A stretch of DNA of 64,000 bases from Nissolia schottii (Eukaryota; Streptophyta; Magnoliopsida; Fabales; Fabaceae). The notes under the pieces were generated by a model. That model did not search any database. It had not been told where the DNA came from and worked only from the letters and a program-made list of their open reading frames with translations. Made by a program: the position numbers and the translations under genes. The DNA lies in the NCBI GenBank assembly GCA_003254905.1, contig QANU01104094.1, forward strand, positions 277,509 to 341,508. The letters are read 5' to 3'. Below are positions 1-11,200 of this stretch, one piece after another (within the stretch, counting starts at the first letter, position 1; each line of letters starts with the position of its first letter).

Positions 1-410
1 CATTTTAATTCAAAGGAAAAAGTCGGGTTGTTACATTATTACTTTGTATGTATACATATATTATTTAGTTATTGTTGTATTGTTAATGTATGATTAATCA
101 TGTTTTCAGTATATGCTATGTGGTGTGGTACCGTGGTACCCATTCATTGAGTGATGAACTCACCCCTCATCTATTTGTTTAAGATAGGTGAAGATCGTGG
201 AATTGATCCTTTAGTGCAGTGGCAGTACTAGTCTCCAAGTTAGTGATGAGCTTCACTTTGTAGGGGAGCAATCAGAGTTTCAGTTTGTAGTTGCTCTGAT
301 GGATCACAAGTAAGGTGTTCAGAAATTATGCTTAGTTAGAATTAGCAGCATAAATTGCATTCGATTATACTTGTACAAACAATGGAGGCTTTCGCAACGG
401 AACTTGTCTT
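1..410. other. No gene recognised
   Basis: AT-rich sequence without a recognisable coding region or terminal repeat. It could be the flank of the Gypsy fragment that follows, but nothing in it proves this. Confidence 0.3.
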
Positions 411-725
411 TTGCCTGTCGGTCGTGACTTTTGGATCGTGACAGGCATACAATGCCATTATTGGCCGAAAAATGCTAAACAAGTTAGGAGTTGTGGTGCC
501 CTTAACCTTGCTATGAAGTTTCTTTCAAACAAAGGAGAGATCATCATTGTGAAATCTGACCAGTCGCTATCAAGATGTTACCAATCAAGCTTAGAAGTTG
601 GACGTAAGAAAAAAGCTCAGGAAGAGAATTCCAAGACAAAATCCGATGTCATGCTGGTAGACCTTGACGACCAAGATCGTCCATTACCAGGACAAGGAAA
701 GCTAAGCCCCAATCAAAGGAATTAA
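411..725 (+). pseudogene. Ty3/Gypsy polyprotein fragment (protease-RT linker)
   Basis: An open stretch of 104 codons. Its middle, MKFLSNKGEIIIVKSDQSLS followed by RCYQSSLE, has the layout of the linker between protease and reverse transcriptase in plant Ty3/Gypsy elements (a 'MKFP...G...V.GDQ..AR.CY..SL' pattern). No protease or RT motif survives on either side, so this is a short relic. It lies just upstream of gene 1 on the same strand. The family call rests on one motif recognised by eye. Confidence 0.45.
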
Positions 726-1097
726 TCACTTGCAGGAGGCTCTAAAAAAGGGATCGCACAAGTCAAATGTTATGATATATTCAAAGACCTCGCAAACTTA
801 GAACGTAGGCCACCTCTACAAATTTTTTTTCCCATCCCAAGGATCACCCTCAAGGTTTGGAAATCAATAGGCTTCGAAGATTCAAACTTGGCATATGTAG
901 TTAATGATGTCATCACGATGATATAAAAAAATAAATATTACTGCTCCCTTTTAGCAACTAGTTAAGTTAGATGAACAATGGTCTTTTAAACGAGAATTTC
1001 ATTTTTTTTCACATTCGAATTAATAAAATTAAAATGGATTTCATGTTGTATTTTATTGAATTAAAGGTGAAAATCCTTTAATTTAGTCTCTTCTAGA
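726..1097. other. Upstream region of gene 1, no gene
   Basis: AT-rich sequence with no coding signal, probably holding the proximal promoter of the sugar transporter gene. The Gypsy relic lies within about 400 bp of the start codon, so transposon DNA forms part of the upstream region. Confidence 0.35.
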
Positions 1098-1107
1098 TCT
1101 ATATATA
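1098..1107 (+). promoter_or_regulatory. Candidate TATA box of gene 1
   Basis: The sequence TCTATATATATG lies about 40-48 bp before the ATG at 1146 and is the clearest TATA-like motif upstream of the gene. It would imply a very short 5' UTR. Inference only, because AT-rich DNA gives such matches by chance. Confidence 0.35.
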
Positions 1108-1145
1108 TGAATGAATTCAACCTGTGATCTGTCAAACACTATCCA

Positions 1146-2262
1146 ATGTGGCAGGTTTCAGCAGCGATCCTCTCTTCTCCTCCCATCCTAAAACTTCCCT
1201 TCTCCAAAGCCAAAATCATACCCAAGCCTTATTACCCCCTCAATTGCTCATTTTGCCATTCTAGGCTCAGAGTTTCTGCCCTCAAGAATCAGGTGCCCGA
1301 CTCAGTGAATCGTCCCGAAGGTCTTACTATATTTCCTTTTACCTAGTCAGCATCATGTATCTGTGAGATTATGATTTCATATTTTGTTTGCTGAGTTTGA
1401 AATACTAATGTAGCAGATGAAGAAAGAAAAGTTTCATCTGATAAAAAGGGCGGCGGAGGATTTAATTTCGGGTGGTTGCCTGCACTTCCCCACGTCCTCG
1501 TTGCTTCGATGTCCAATTTTATATTTGGGTACCACATCGGGTCAGTTTCTCTCTGTATTTTAATAACCTCCTTTCAAGAGAAGTGCTACATAGTTGGAAA
1601 TTGTGTTCACGAAAAGTTCTACGAATCCAGGTGCAATTGTCTATTAAGTAGAGATTGCAGCCCAAAAATGGACAAGTGGTATGATAGAGAATGAAATTAG
1701 GCAAGCTAAACCATTCATATGAAGTGACGAATTACCTTTTTGTACTGTCCATCTTTTCCTTCTTTCAAGTTAGATGTTGGTAGAAGGAGAAGTTTGGGAA
1801 TTTCTGAAGAGGCGATATGGAGAAGGGTGCTATTTTTGCTACTGGGGCAGTGAGGCTTAAGTAGAAGTTATTACTTTTATCAATTTATGGCAGGATGCAT
1901 TTTAGATGCTACAGAATTTTTGTTATAACACAGGATCAACTAACTGAGAATTCAATTTCAATTGTCGGTATAAATTGAGGCACAACTAAATGAACTTTTA
2001 AGAACTATGCGGTGATTTAGTTTTCTTATGGACTATCGGAATTGGATTGCATATTTTGCAGAGTCATGAATGGCCCTATTGTTTCTATTGCCCGGGAGCT
2101 TGGCTTTGTGGGAAATTCATTCATTGAGGGACTCGTGGTCAGTATATTTATTGTTGGTGCATTCATAGGGAGCATAAGTGCTGGTTCTTTGGCAGATAAA
2201 CTTGGTTGTCGGCTCACATTTCAGATTGATACCATACCGTTGGTCCTTGGGGCTTTTATAAG
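1146..2262 (+). CDS. Gene 1 exons 1-3: transit peptide and first helices
   Basis: Exon 1 (1146-1320) begins [13 protein letters not shown] and ends at AAG|gtctta. Exon 2 (1417-1540) follows tagcag and carries [20 protein letters not shown], the first membrane helix. Exon 3 (2062-2262) carries [14 protein letters not shown], a second helix and the LADKLGCR loop (family D-x-x-G-R-R/K loop, with C in place of the middle G-R position). The ATG at 1146 is the first in frame and gives a plausible transit peptide. Exon 1 is the least conserved part, and its donor was chosen because it alone keeps the frame into exon 2. Confidence 0.88.
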
Positions 2263-5200
2263 GTAGCATACTAGTACATGGTTCATGAAATTTAATGTTA
2301 ACATCCTTTTATTCTTGCAGACTGTTTAGGTTACCTTACCCGTGAAGATTTTGAAATTGAATCCAGCTAATTCCCATAAGAGTAAAGCTTCTAAGAAGCA
2401 AAAGTTTTGAATAATATGATTTTCATAATCTTTTTTTTTTTCTATGCTTTCTGAAAGGTATAGTTTCTTCCATGAAATGATGTACTCTTCAAAAGAAATT
2501 TGGTTTTAGTGGGATTTATATTTGATTGATTAACTGTGTAAAAAGTTAGTATACTATATGGTTCCATTTAATTAATACATAGTTCAAAGCTTTTAGCTGA
2601 AGCTAGAATTTTTTACTTTCTTACTTAATACAATGATGTGGCTCCTACTGATGTATAAAACATTTTATAGAGATTGTTGATCAAATTCAAACTCTGTAAT
2701 GTAATGATAGGAACCCAGCATTACTAGAGTTTAATTAAGAAGAGGTAAACGAGAAAATAACAAGAGAGAGAATCAAAACAGTGGGAGAGGCGTGAACCAT
2801 AACCAACTTTGCAGAGTTGGCAATGATAGTTGGGAGAGAAAGTGAATCTGTATTCTGTATGATTTGGGGATGGGAAACTATATGTATGAGCAATGGGGGT
2901 GGGGATGGGGGTGTGAGAATTGAGGTAAGCTTTTGAGAAAAATGGTTCTTGATATAGTATCAGAGTTTCTATTTTTAATTGAATATCGGTGTTTCTATGA
3001 TCAAGTAATATAGAGTTCACTTCCTACCGCCCTCCATTCTTGTAAATAAAGAAGATGGATTTTAGCAAGATAAGTGAGCCATGCATTGTCCAAGCTCCCA
3101 AAGAGCTTTTGCGTGGAGGGACGTTTTAAGATATAAACCATTCAATTGCCTTTACTAAACAGCATAACCTTTTGGGGAAAGATGGCTCTTGATAGGCAGA
3201 AGATAGTGGAATAGGGTGGTAAAAGGGCTCCTCCAATTTCCAAGACAATTTCTATCTATTGTTTTTCTTTTGCAATTTTTCATATGTGGAATACAAGATT
3301 TAGAGGAGTTGAGCCGCATGACGAGGAAGAAGAGCCTTGGCTGATCTAAAGGAAGGACCAATCGGCTGGGTTTATGCTGTACTTTAGTCTATCTAGTTGG
3401 AACTTGATAGATATTAAACTAGTTGTTGAGAATATGTTAAGATTTACCCTGATTGTGTTCAGATTTATTAGGATCATGTTAATATTTGTAAATTTCATTT
3501 AGGAAGATTGTTTCCTTGTTGAATATTTGTTAAATATTTGATATGATTTAATTTATCTATTTTAGGATAGTATTAGTATAGATTGATTTAGTTTCCTTTT
3601 ATCTCTTTGTTATTATATCTATAAATTGTAAGTTCTCTGGTGGAATAAAAACATGAAATATTTTTCAGCCTTTAACTCCTTTTATAAGCAATTGTAATCT
3701 TGTTATTATTAGTATATATTCAGAGGACGAGGAGTCTTAAATCCTCAAGCATTTTCATTCCAGTAACTCTTAACCATTCAGTTCAATATGGTATCAGAGC
3801 TAGGGTTTAGTTTTGTCTAGTGGCTCATTGTTTCTTATCCTAGCAGCCTCAACCCAAATAAACCCACTCTTTTCTGCTCGTCCAATCACAGAAGCGAGTC
3901 CACATTCTATCTTAGAACCTCTAGATTGGCCTGACTGCCAAGCGTCACCGTTGGAGGACCTCCCACGCACTGCCACGCACGCGTAGAAGAAGCAACCACT
4001 GTCGGTGTGTGTAGTCCATGCCCCGCCCTCTCGTGCTTTGTTTCGGTTGCCTCCGCCGTTGTCCATCTCGCCAACGCCTCCTAAGACTGTTTTCGGGGTT
4101 AGTTGCCCAATTCGAGGTCCCTTTCTTGGTTGTACGACTTACCCTTCGACTCTCTATCTTCTGCGTGCTTCAGATTTTTGGTCTATTTGGTTTCTTGTCT
4201 TTCTAGCAGCATGTCAACTACATCAGAAACTCCAAATCCAGAGGCTGAAGATGCATCATGTGGTCCAAAGAGCTCGTCTAACAGTGTCCCTATGATTTAT
4301 GCTTTCTTATGGGATTTGCCTCGATTGAGGACTTAAATAGTCTTTTGCTTGCTGTTCGAAAAATCATATAACACACTTATATAGGGAGTGATGTTATCAT
4401 TCTTTTGCACATTATTATGGCCTTAACATCACTCAATTTTCTTTTTAATGCATAACTTTAAACGTTACAATGAATGCTAACATGGTCATTGCATGAACAA
4501 ATAGTCTAACATAGGTATCATTACATACAACACTGATATTCAATCAAGCATATTTCAAAGGAGTCAAGTATATAAATGAGTTGTCTTACCCATGACCAGA
4601 GACTAGAAGTTGTGAGTTATGGTTTGGTTTTAGTGCGCTAATTCTCCCCGGTCGCTTGCCCTCGTGACATAGCTCGTACCGGTCTCGTTTCCTCAATCCT
4701 CGTGTCCTTCTGCCTTTTGCCAGTACGAGATTCCATCATGGGACAGCGATCCTATTATCTTTACCCCAAAAATCACAATTTTCCCAAAATTTCAAATTAC
4801 CCCCAAGGTCCCCAAAATTCTTATTTTGTCCTTTTTACCTGAAAAACCCCAATTTTCTCTAAAATTCATTTATTGAACCCAAAGAGGCTCGGGACTCTAC
4901 CCTTAGGTTTTTGATAGTCTTGGATCCATTTTTCATGTCAAATTTTCCATATTTGATCCCTATTTTTTCAGAATTCCCATTTTGCCCCTATTTACCTAAA
5001 AATACCGTTTTAACTCAATTTACCCAAAACAAAGAACTTGCAGGGGACTCCAGAATCTTTGAAAATTAACACCATACTCAATTTTTCGCTTAGATTTCAA
5101 AAGCGGGGTTAGTTTTTCAAGACAAGAACTTTTGCCAATAGAATCGGAATAGACCTGAACTCAAACCCCAACATTTACTAATTTTCCTAAATTCTCTAGA

Positions 5201-8200
5201 CAAGGTTTTGAGTTATATTTTCCTAGGCCAATTTCTCACAACAAAACCCAAACCAAAACAATCTCAACTCAGATTATACATGTAAGGACATACATATTCA
5301 AGGCAAATAATTTAGAGAGGCAAGAAACAACTCTTGAGCCTTGTCTTGAAGGCTACTTAACCTATTGCCTCGAGGCCACGGAACCCACCTAAAGCTCACA
5401 ACCAACTCGGTGCTTTGGCCTCCAACTTGGTGAGATTGAAGATGATAAATTTGTGATGATGAGGTTGAAAATGGTGGTTTGGATTAAGGTGGTGGCTGTT
5501 TTGAAGGGGGTGGCCGTTTGGTGGTGGCGGCCTTTTTATGATGGTGGCCGTGAGGGGAGGAGGAGGAGGAAGGGCTGGCTGTGGAGGTGAGGTGGTTGGA
5601 GTTGGCTGAAGGTGAAGGAAGGTTGAAGGGAAATGGACTTGATTTTTAGAGAGCTTGAAGAGAGCTTTTGGTGAATTCTCTTGTAAAATGTCTTAATTGA
5701 ATTTTTTCCATGCAAAGAAAATCAATTAAAGCCATTTTGGAGGCTTGCATGGCTGGTGCCGTGTGGCTGGAGTGGAGGGCATGCATGGTGACACGTGTCA
5801 TGCCACATATTGTCATGCGGTGAGGTGGCCAGTTAGGGTGTCGCGCGTAGGATCAACGCGTGATTCGGGGTGCTATAGGACACTAAAAAGTAACGTTTTG
5901 GCTATATAAAATTAAAAGGGCTTGAAAAAGGTTAAATGAATAATTTATTTTTAATAAAGGGTTTAATACTTGTCCTTGGTCTTAGATAGACCTTAGACAG
6001 AAAGAAAATTGAGTTCGGGTTTCGAGGACCACGCGTAATGCCAAAACGGTTACTCGGGTTTCCATAATGGAAATTTTTTTTAAGACGGCTCTAAATTGAG
6101 ACAAGGATATGTAAGGTGCTTACGATGACATGGAAATCCATACCAAGACACCCCTTGGGTAGCCAGACACAAATTTGAAGCTAACGGGGCTATTGGTTTA
6201 AAAATGGGGCTCACCGGTGGCTTATTTGACAACAAGAAACTCAAGAAATAGTCTTGTGCATAGCAGGGACACTTGTCACGAAATGGAAGTGTTTTGTGAT
6301 ACTTGTCTCAAGGAGGATAAAAAAGTGGTTTTGAGACACTTGTCGCGAAATGAAAGTGATTTTGAAACACTTGTCACTAAATGAAAGTGGTTTTGAGACA
6401 CTTGTCCACAATCAGTATAGCTTGCAATCCGGTACAACATGACCTACCAAAGCACATTGAAGTTGATAGACACTTTATCAAAGAGAAACTGGAGAGTGGT
6501 CTAATTTGTACACCCTATGTGCCTATACAAGGTTGTGCGCGGCTTGCTAACATTCTTACCAAAGGGATGAGCAGTTTAGCATTTCAGAATATTGTCTCCA
6601 AGCTGGGAATGGAAAATGTCTATTCACCAGCTTGAAGGGGGAGTGTGGAAACTTGAATCTTTATTTCCTTTTTTTAGGATAATCGTGACTATATTTAATT
6701 CCTAGAAATAAGTTGATTGTATCTTGTTGTGTTACCATATTAGACTCTGTTAAGAATAAAAATAAATATATTCTATATCTTAGATTAATCTTATTTGGGT
6801 TAGTTTATTCTAGGTTGATTTACTTTCATTATGCATTGATTCTCTTTCTAGTCTATACAAACAAGAACATCTCTATGTAATGAGACACACAACAATACAC
6901 AACTATTTAATAATACAATTACCTTTCTTACTCTGTGATTATTCATCTCTAATCCTATTTTATTATTTTCCTCTACTCAACCATGAAACCTAACGTGGCA
7001 TCAGAGCGATACCATCCTCCGTGACTTGTCTCGTCACTCTTCTACTACTAAAGTTTCTAATCTAACATGGGAACTTGTTACACACCTAGCAGCTGACGCT
7101 GAGTCAGCAGGGGTGGCCAACCAAAAAGGAAAGGAAATAATTCCTCTTCCATATTTTTATTCTAAAAGAAACAGGAAAGAGAAGGGCAAAATAGGAGGGA
7201 ATAATATCTGATTTGTTAGAGAAAAATCAGGATTTAATTAGGGAAAGAATAAAGCAGAAAATAATCAGTTAGAGACAAATAAGGGAAGAGAATTTTTAGG
7301 AGAAAAATAAGCTAATTCCTTGATTCTCTCCCATTGATAATTATAAGGGGATCATGGGAGAAAGGAAAGGCATTTAGTTATTCAGAACAGAGAGTTAGGC
7401 ATAGGGGACAAAGGGATCCTAAAATTCCCAGACTTATTTTCTTAATTCTGTTCATCTATTGCTGCCATTTTTTATCCATTATTGTTATGTTCTGCAACTG
7501 AAATTCCCCATTGGAATTTCAGCATAATAAATAAACAGAGATTATTCAGCAGCTTTTTTCTCTTTGTACTAGTTCTTACAACTGGTATATTGTTACACAC
7601 CCAGCAGCTGAAGCTGAGTGAGCAGGGGTGGCCAACCGAAAAGGAAAGGAAATAATTCCTCTTCCATATTTTTATTCCAGAAGAAACAGGAAATAGAAGA
7701 GCAAAATAGGAGGGAATAATATCTGATTTTTTAGAGAAAAATCAGGATTTAATTAGGGAAAGAATAAAGCAGAAAATAATCAGTTAGAGACAAATAAGGG
7801 AAGAGGATTTTTAGGAGAAAAATAAGCTAATCCCTTGATTCTCTCCCATTGATAATTATAAGGGGATCATGGGAGAAAAGAAATGCATTCAGTTATTCAG
7901 AATCGAGAATTAGGCATAGAGGACCAAGGGATCCTAAAATTCCCAGACTATTTTCTGTTTTCAGTTCGTGCATTTCAATATTTCAGCCATCCCTGTTTTG
8001 GTTATGTACCAGAAATTCCCCATTGGAATTTTCTGCATAATCAATAAACACCAAGGCCATTTCCGCAATTCCTTTCTTATTGGTACCAGTTCTTACAACT
8101 GGTATCAGAGCACCGATCCTAGGGAGGACTATGCATGGTTTCCACGCGAGCTACTATGGAGGCCAGGTTAGACGCATTGGAGAGACGAATGGAGGAGGTG

Positions 8201-11200
8201 ACTGAGTCTCAAACTCAGACGATTGAGCTCTTGAGACAAATCAAGGAAATGTTGCCACAACAGCCGCCGGGGAGCAATAATGGCGACGGGAACAGGGGCG
8301 ATGGAGAGGGTTCGGGAGGCAGAGGCAGAGAGGGAAGAAACGAGGAAGAGGAACCGGAGCAGAGGAGGTGTGAAGCCAATCGAAAATTGGATGTTCCAGT
8401 TTTCTCAAAAGAGGGTACGTGTGATTGGTTGGTCAAAATGGAAAGGTATTTCCCTGTTACCCAGGCAGCCTCGAAGGACAAGATCGATATTGTCACATTG
8501 GCCTTGGAGGGAGAAACCCTCACATGGATGGAATGGTGGGAAGAGCATACACCGTTCCTAAATTGGAGACGGTTTAGGGAGGATTTACTCAAGGGGTTCC
8601 AACCAGGGGTTGCTCTCAATCCCATGGCCCCATTGTTGGAAGTGAAACAGGTGGAGGACGTGGCACAATATAGACGTGAGTTCGTGTTTGCAGCACGAAC
8701 ACAGAAGAATCTGGGGGCAGATGCACTCATGTGCATTTTTGCGAATGGTCTAAAGAGGGAAATCCAAGCAGAGTTAGAGGTAGCACGGTTTGATAACTTG
8801 CCCGCCTTAATGGACAGAGCCATGGCCATTGAATGGAGGAACCAAGCGTGGAAGGAAACTAGAGTTAATCCCAACAGCCGGAGGATGGAAGGGGTGTTGA
8901 AAAGTGGCGGGACGAGTGGAGCTGTTCCGGTGGGAGCAGTTTTCTCCAGAAATTTAGGCTCAACGAAACCATTTTCATATAAGAACAGAAGCGGATCAAG
9001 GGGAGAGATGGGGTCCAACCGAAATTTTTCTGGCTCGCGAACAGGTAACAGCTCAAATCCAAATGAAGGTAGCGGCGCAGCCGAATCTGCCACAACCAGA
9101 AACAGCGGCACGCGGCGACTTTCTAATGAAGAATGGGCCGAAAGGCAACGGAAGGGGCTATGTTTCAGCTGTGGGGAAAAGTGGGGACCTGATCATAAAT
9201 GCACCATGAGGCATTATCAGATCATACTCCTCGGAGATGATGAAAAGGAGGAAGTTGACAGAGACATGACACCACACCAGGAAATACAGGAAGAAGACGG
9301 AGAAAGGGAGGAGTTACAGCTGTCCTCATATAGCTATTGGGGACTCACTTCCCATAAAACCTTTTAAGGTTCAAGGGGAGATTCAGGGCCAAATCGTGAC
9401 CGTGCTCATTGACTCCGGTGCATCGGCAAATTTTATTGCCCCCGAGGTGGTCAAGCGGCTGGCATTACCGGTTAAGAAGATCAAGGAATTCCAAGTAGAG
9501 GTGGGGAACGGTGCTATAGAAAAAGGGCATGAAGGGTGTAAAGAAATTCAATTGAATATTCAAGGGGTTCAAATAGTTCAAAATTTCTTTGTGATGAAAC
9601 TGGGTTGTTCGGAGGTGGTGTTAGGAGCTGGTTGGTTGGCGAGCTTGGGGCAGTTTGTGGGTGATTATGGAGAATTGACCTTAAGCTGGAAGCAAGATGG
9701 TAAGAAAAGGCGACTAAAGGGTGATCCTTCCTTGAGTCGGAGCCAAGCTTCGTGGAAGAACACCTTGCACGCCTTGAAAAATGGGGGAGGGTTATGTCAT
9801 AACCTCCATGGTAGTTGCCACTGAGGAAGAGGAAATATCAGCAGAAGCTTTTCCTTCCTTTCACCTTGAAGACAAGGTGATACTCCAAGGGGAGGGTATT
9901 GTTACACACCCAGTAGCTGAAGCTGAGTGAGCAGGGGTGGCCAACCGAAAAGGAAAGGAAATAATTCCTCTTCCATATTTTTATTCCAGAAGAGACCGGA
10001 AAGAGAAGAGCAAAATAGGAGGGAATAATATCTGATTTGTTAGAGAAAAATCAGGATTTAATTAGGGAAAGAGTAAAGCAGAAAATAATCAGTTAGAGAC
10101 AAATAAGGTAGGAGGATTTTTAGGAGAAAAATAAGCTAATCCCTTGATTCTCTCCCATTGATAATTATAAGGGGATCATGGGAGAAAGGAAAGGCATTCA
10201 GTTATTCAGAACTGAGAATTAGGCATAGGGGACCAAGGGATCCTAAAATTCCCAGACTATTTTCTGTTTCCAGTTCGTGCATTTCAATATTTCAGACATC
10301 CTTGTTTTGGTTCTGTACTAGAAATTCCCCATTGGAATTTTCTGCATAGTCAATAAACACCAAGGCCATTTCAGCAATTCCTTTCTTATTGGTACCGGCT
10401 CTTACAGAACTCTACTTCAATCTCACATATCTTTGTTTTTGGTTCTTTCTTGCTATAAACTCCTGCTCGCCGCCGTTTCTAGCCGTCAGCACACTTTTTC
10501 TGCGACATCTTCATCCAACAACCCACCACCAGTCTCGTCTTCCTCCGCCGCTGCCACCACACGAAGTAGCAATTTGTTCTAACTTCCAATGCGCCCCCAC
10601 ACGCCGCCAACAATGTTCTTGACATTGTTCATCGACTGCACTTCCAACGTCTTTTCCAACCACCGTCGCCACCTTCATGGTTGCCTCTTTCGTGCGGCCA
10701 AATCGCGCTGAATTTGCTTCTCCATTTGACTTCCCACGTGCTCTCACGCGCATCATCTCGTCTTTGAGGCAGCGCCCACGCGCCCCTGCTTCCCGCCGCA
10801 CTTGACAACATGCCAACCTTTCTCTGACTGCCGCTTACGCGGTTGTACTCTCCTCGTCGTGCTCATTGCAGATTTGTCCTCCTTATTCATCATCTAGCCA
10901 CTTTGTCACTACACGTATCTTTTGGTTTCCACTTTTGCCCTTGTTGTGTAACTCATGGCTGCCTCTACCTCTATATGTTTGTCACTGTGCCTCTTCTTAC
11001 CACTGTACTTACATTTGGGTGGTTTCGGTGCTTCATTCCCATACCACTGTGCCTACTTTTCAGTGGTTTCAACGCTTCATTGCTCGTGCCACTGTGCCTA
11101 CTTTTCAGTGGTTCCGGCGCTCCATTCCTGTGCCATTGTGACTACTTTCCGGTTGTTCCGATGCTTCATTCCTGTGCTACTGTGCCTACTTTCTAGTGGT

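Larger units (their letters stand above)
7076..10406 (+). mobile_element. Ty3/Gypsy element G with tandem 5' LTRs
   Basis: LTR1 7076-7580, LTR2 7591-8097 and LTR3 9900-10406 are about 505-507 bp, all TGTTACACACC...CTTACA. LTR2 is followed by AC and TGGTATCAGAGC (primer site). LTR3 is preceded by CAAGGGGAGGGTAT. The unit is flanked by exact 5-bp repeats GAACT at 7071-7075 and 10407-10411, so all three LTRs belong to one insertion. The interior codes for gag and protease only; RT, RNase H and integrase are gone. LTR2 and LTR3 are nearly identical, while LTR1 diverges in its last third. Confidence 0.9.

Noticed and set aside
4005..4336. Three overlapping short frames near the Copia B leader
   Set aside because: Only the frame beginning [12 protein letters not shown] near 4211 looks like a gag start; the others are leader shadows.
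8215..9111. 298-codon open frame on the minus strand
   Set aside because: It lies antisense to the intact Gypsy gag and has no recognisable domain; a composition shadow.
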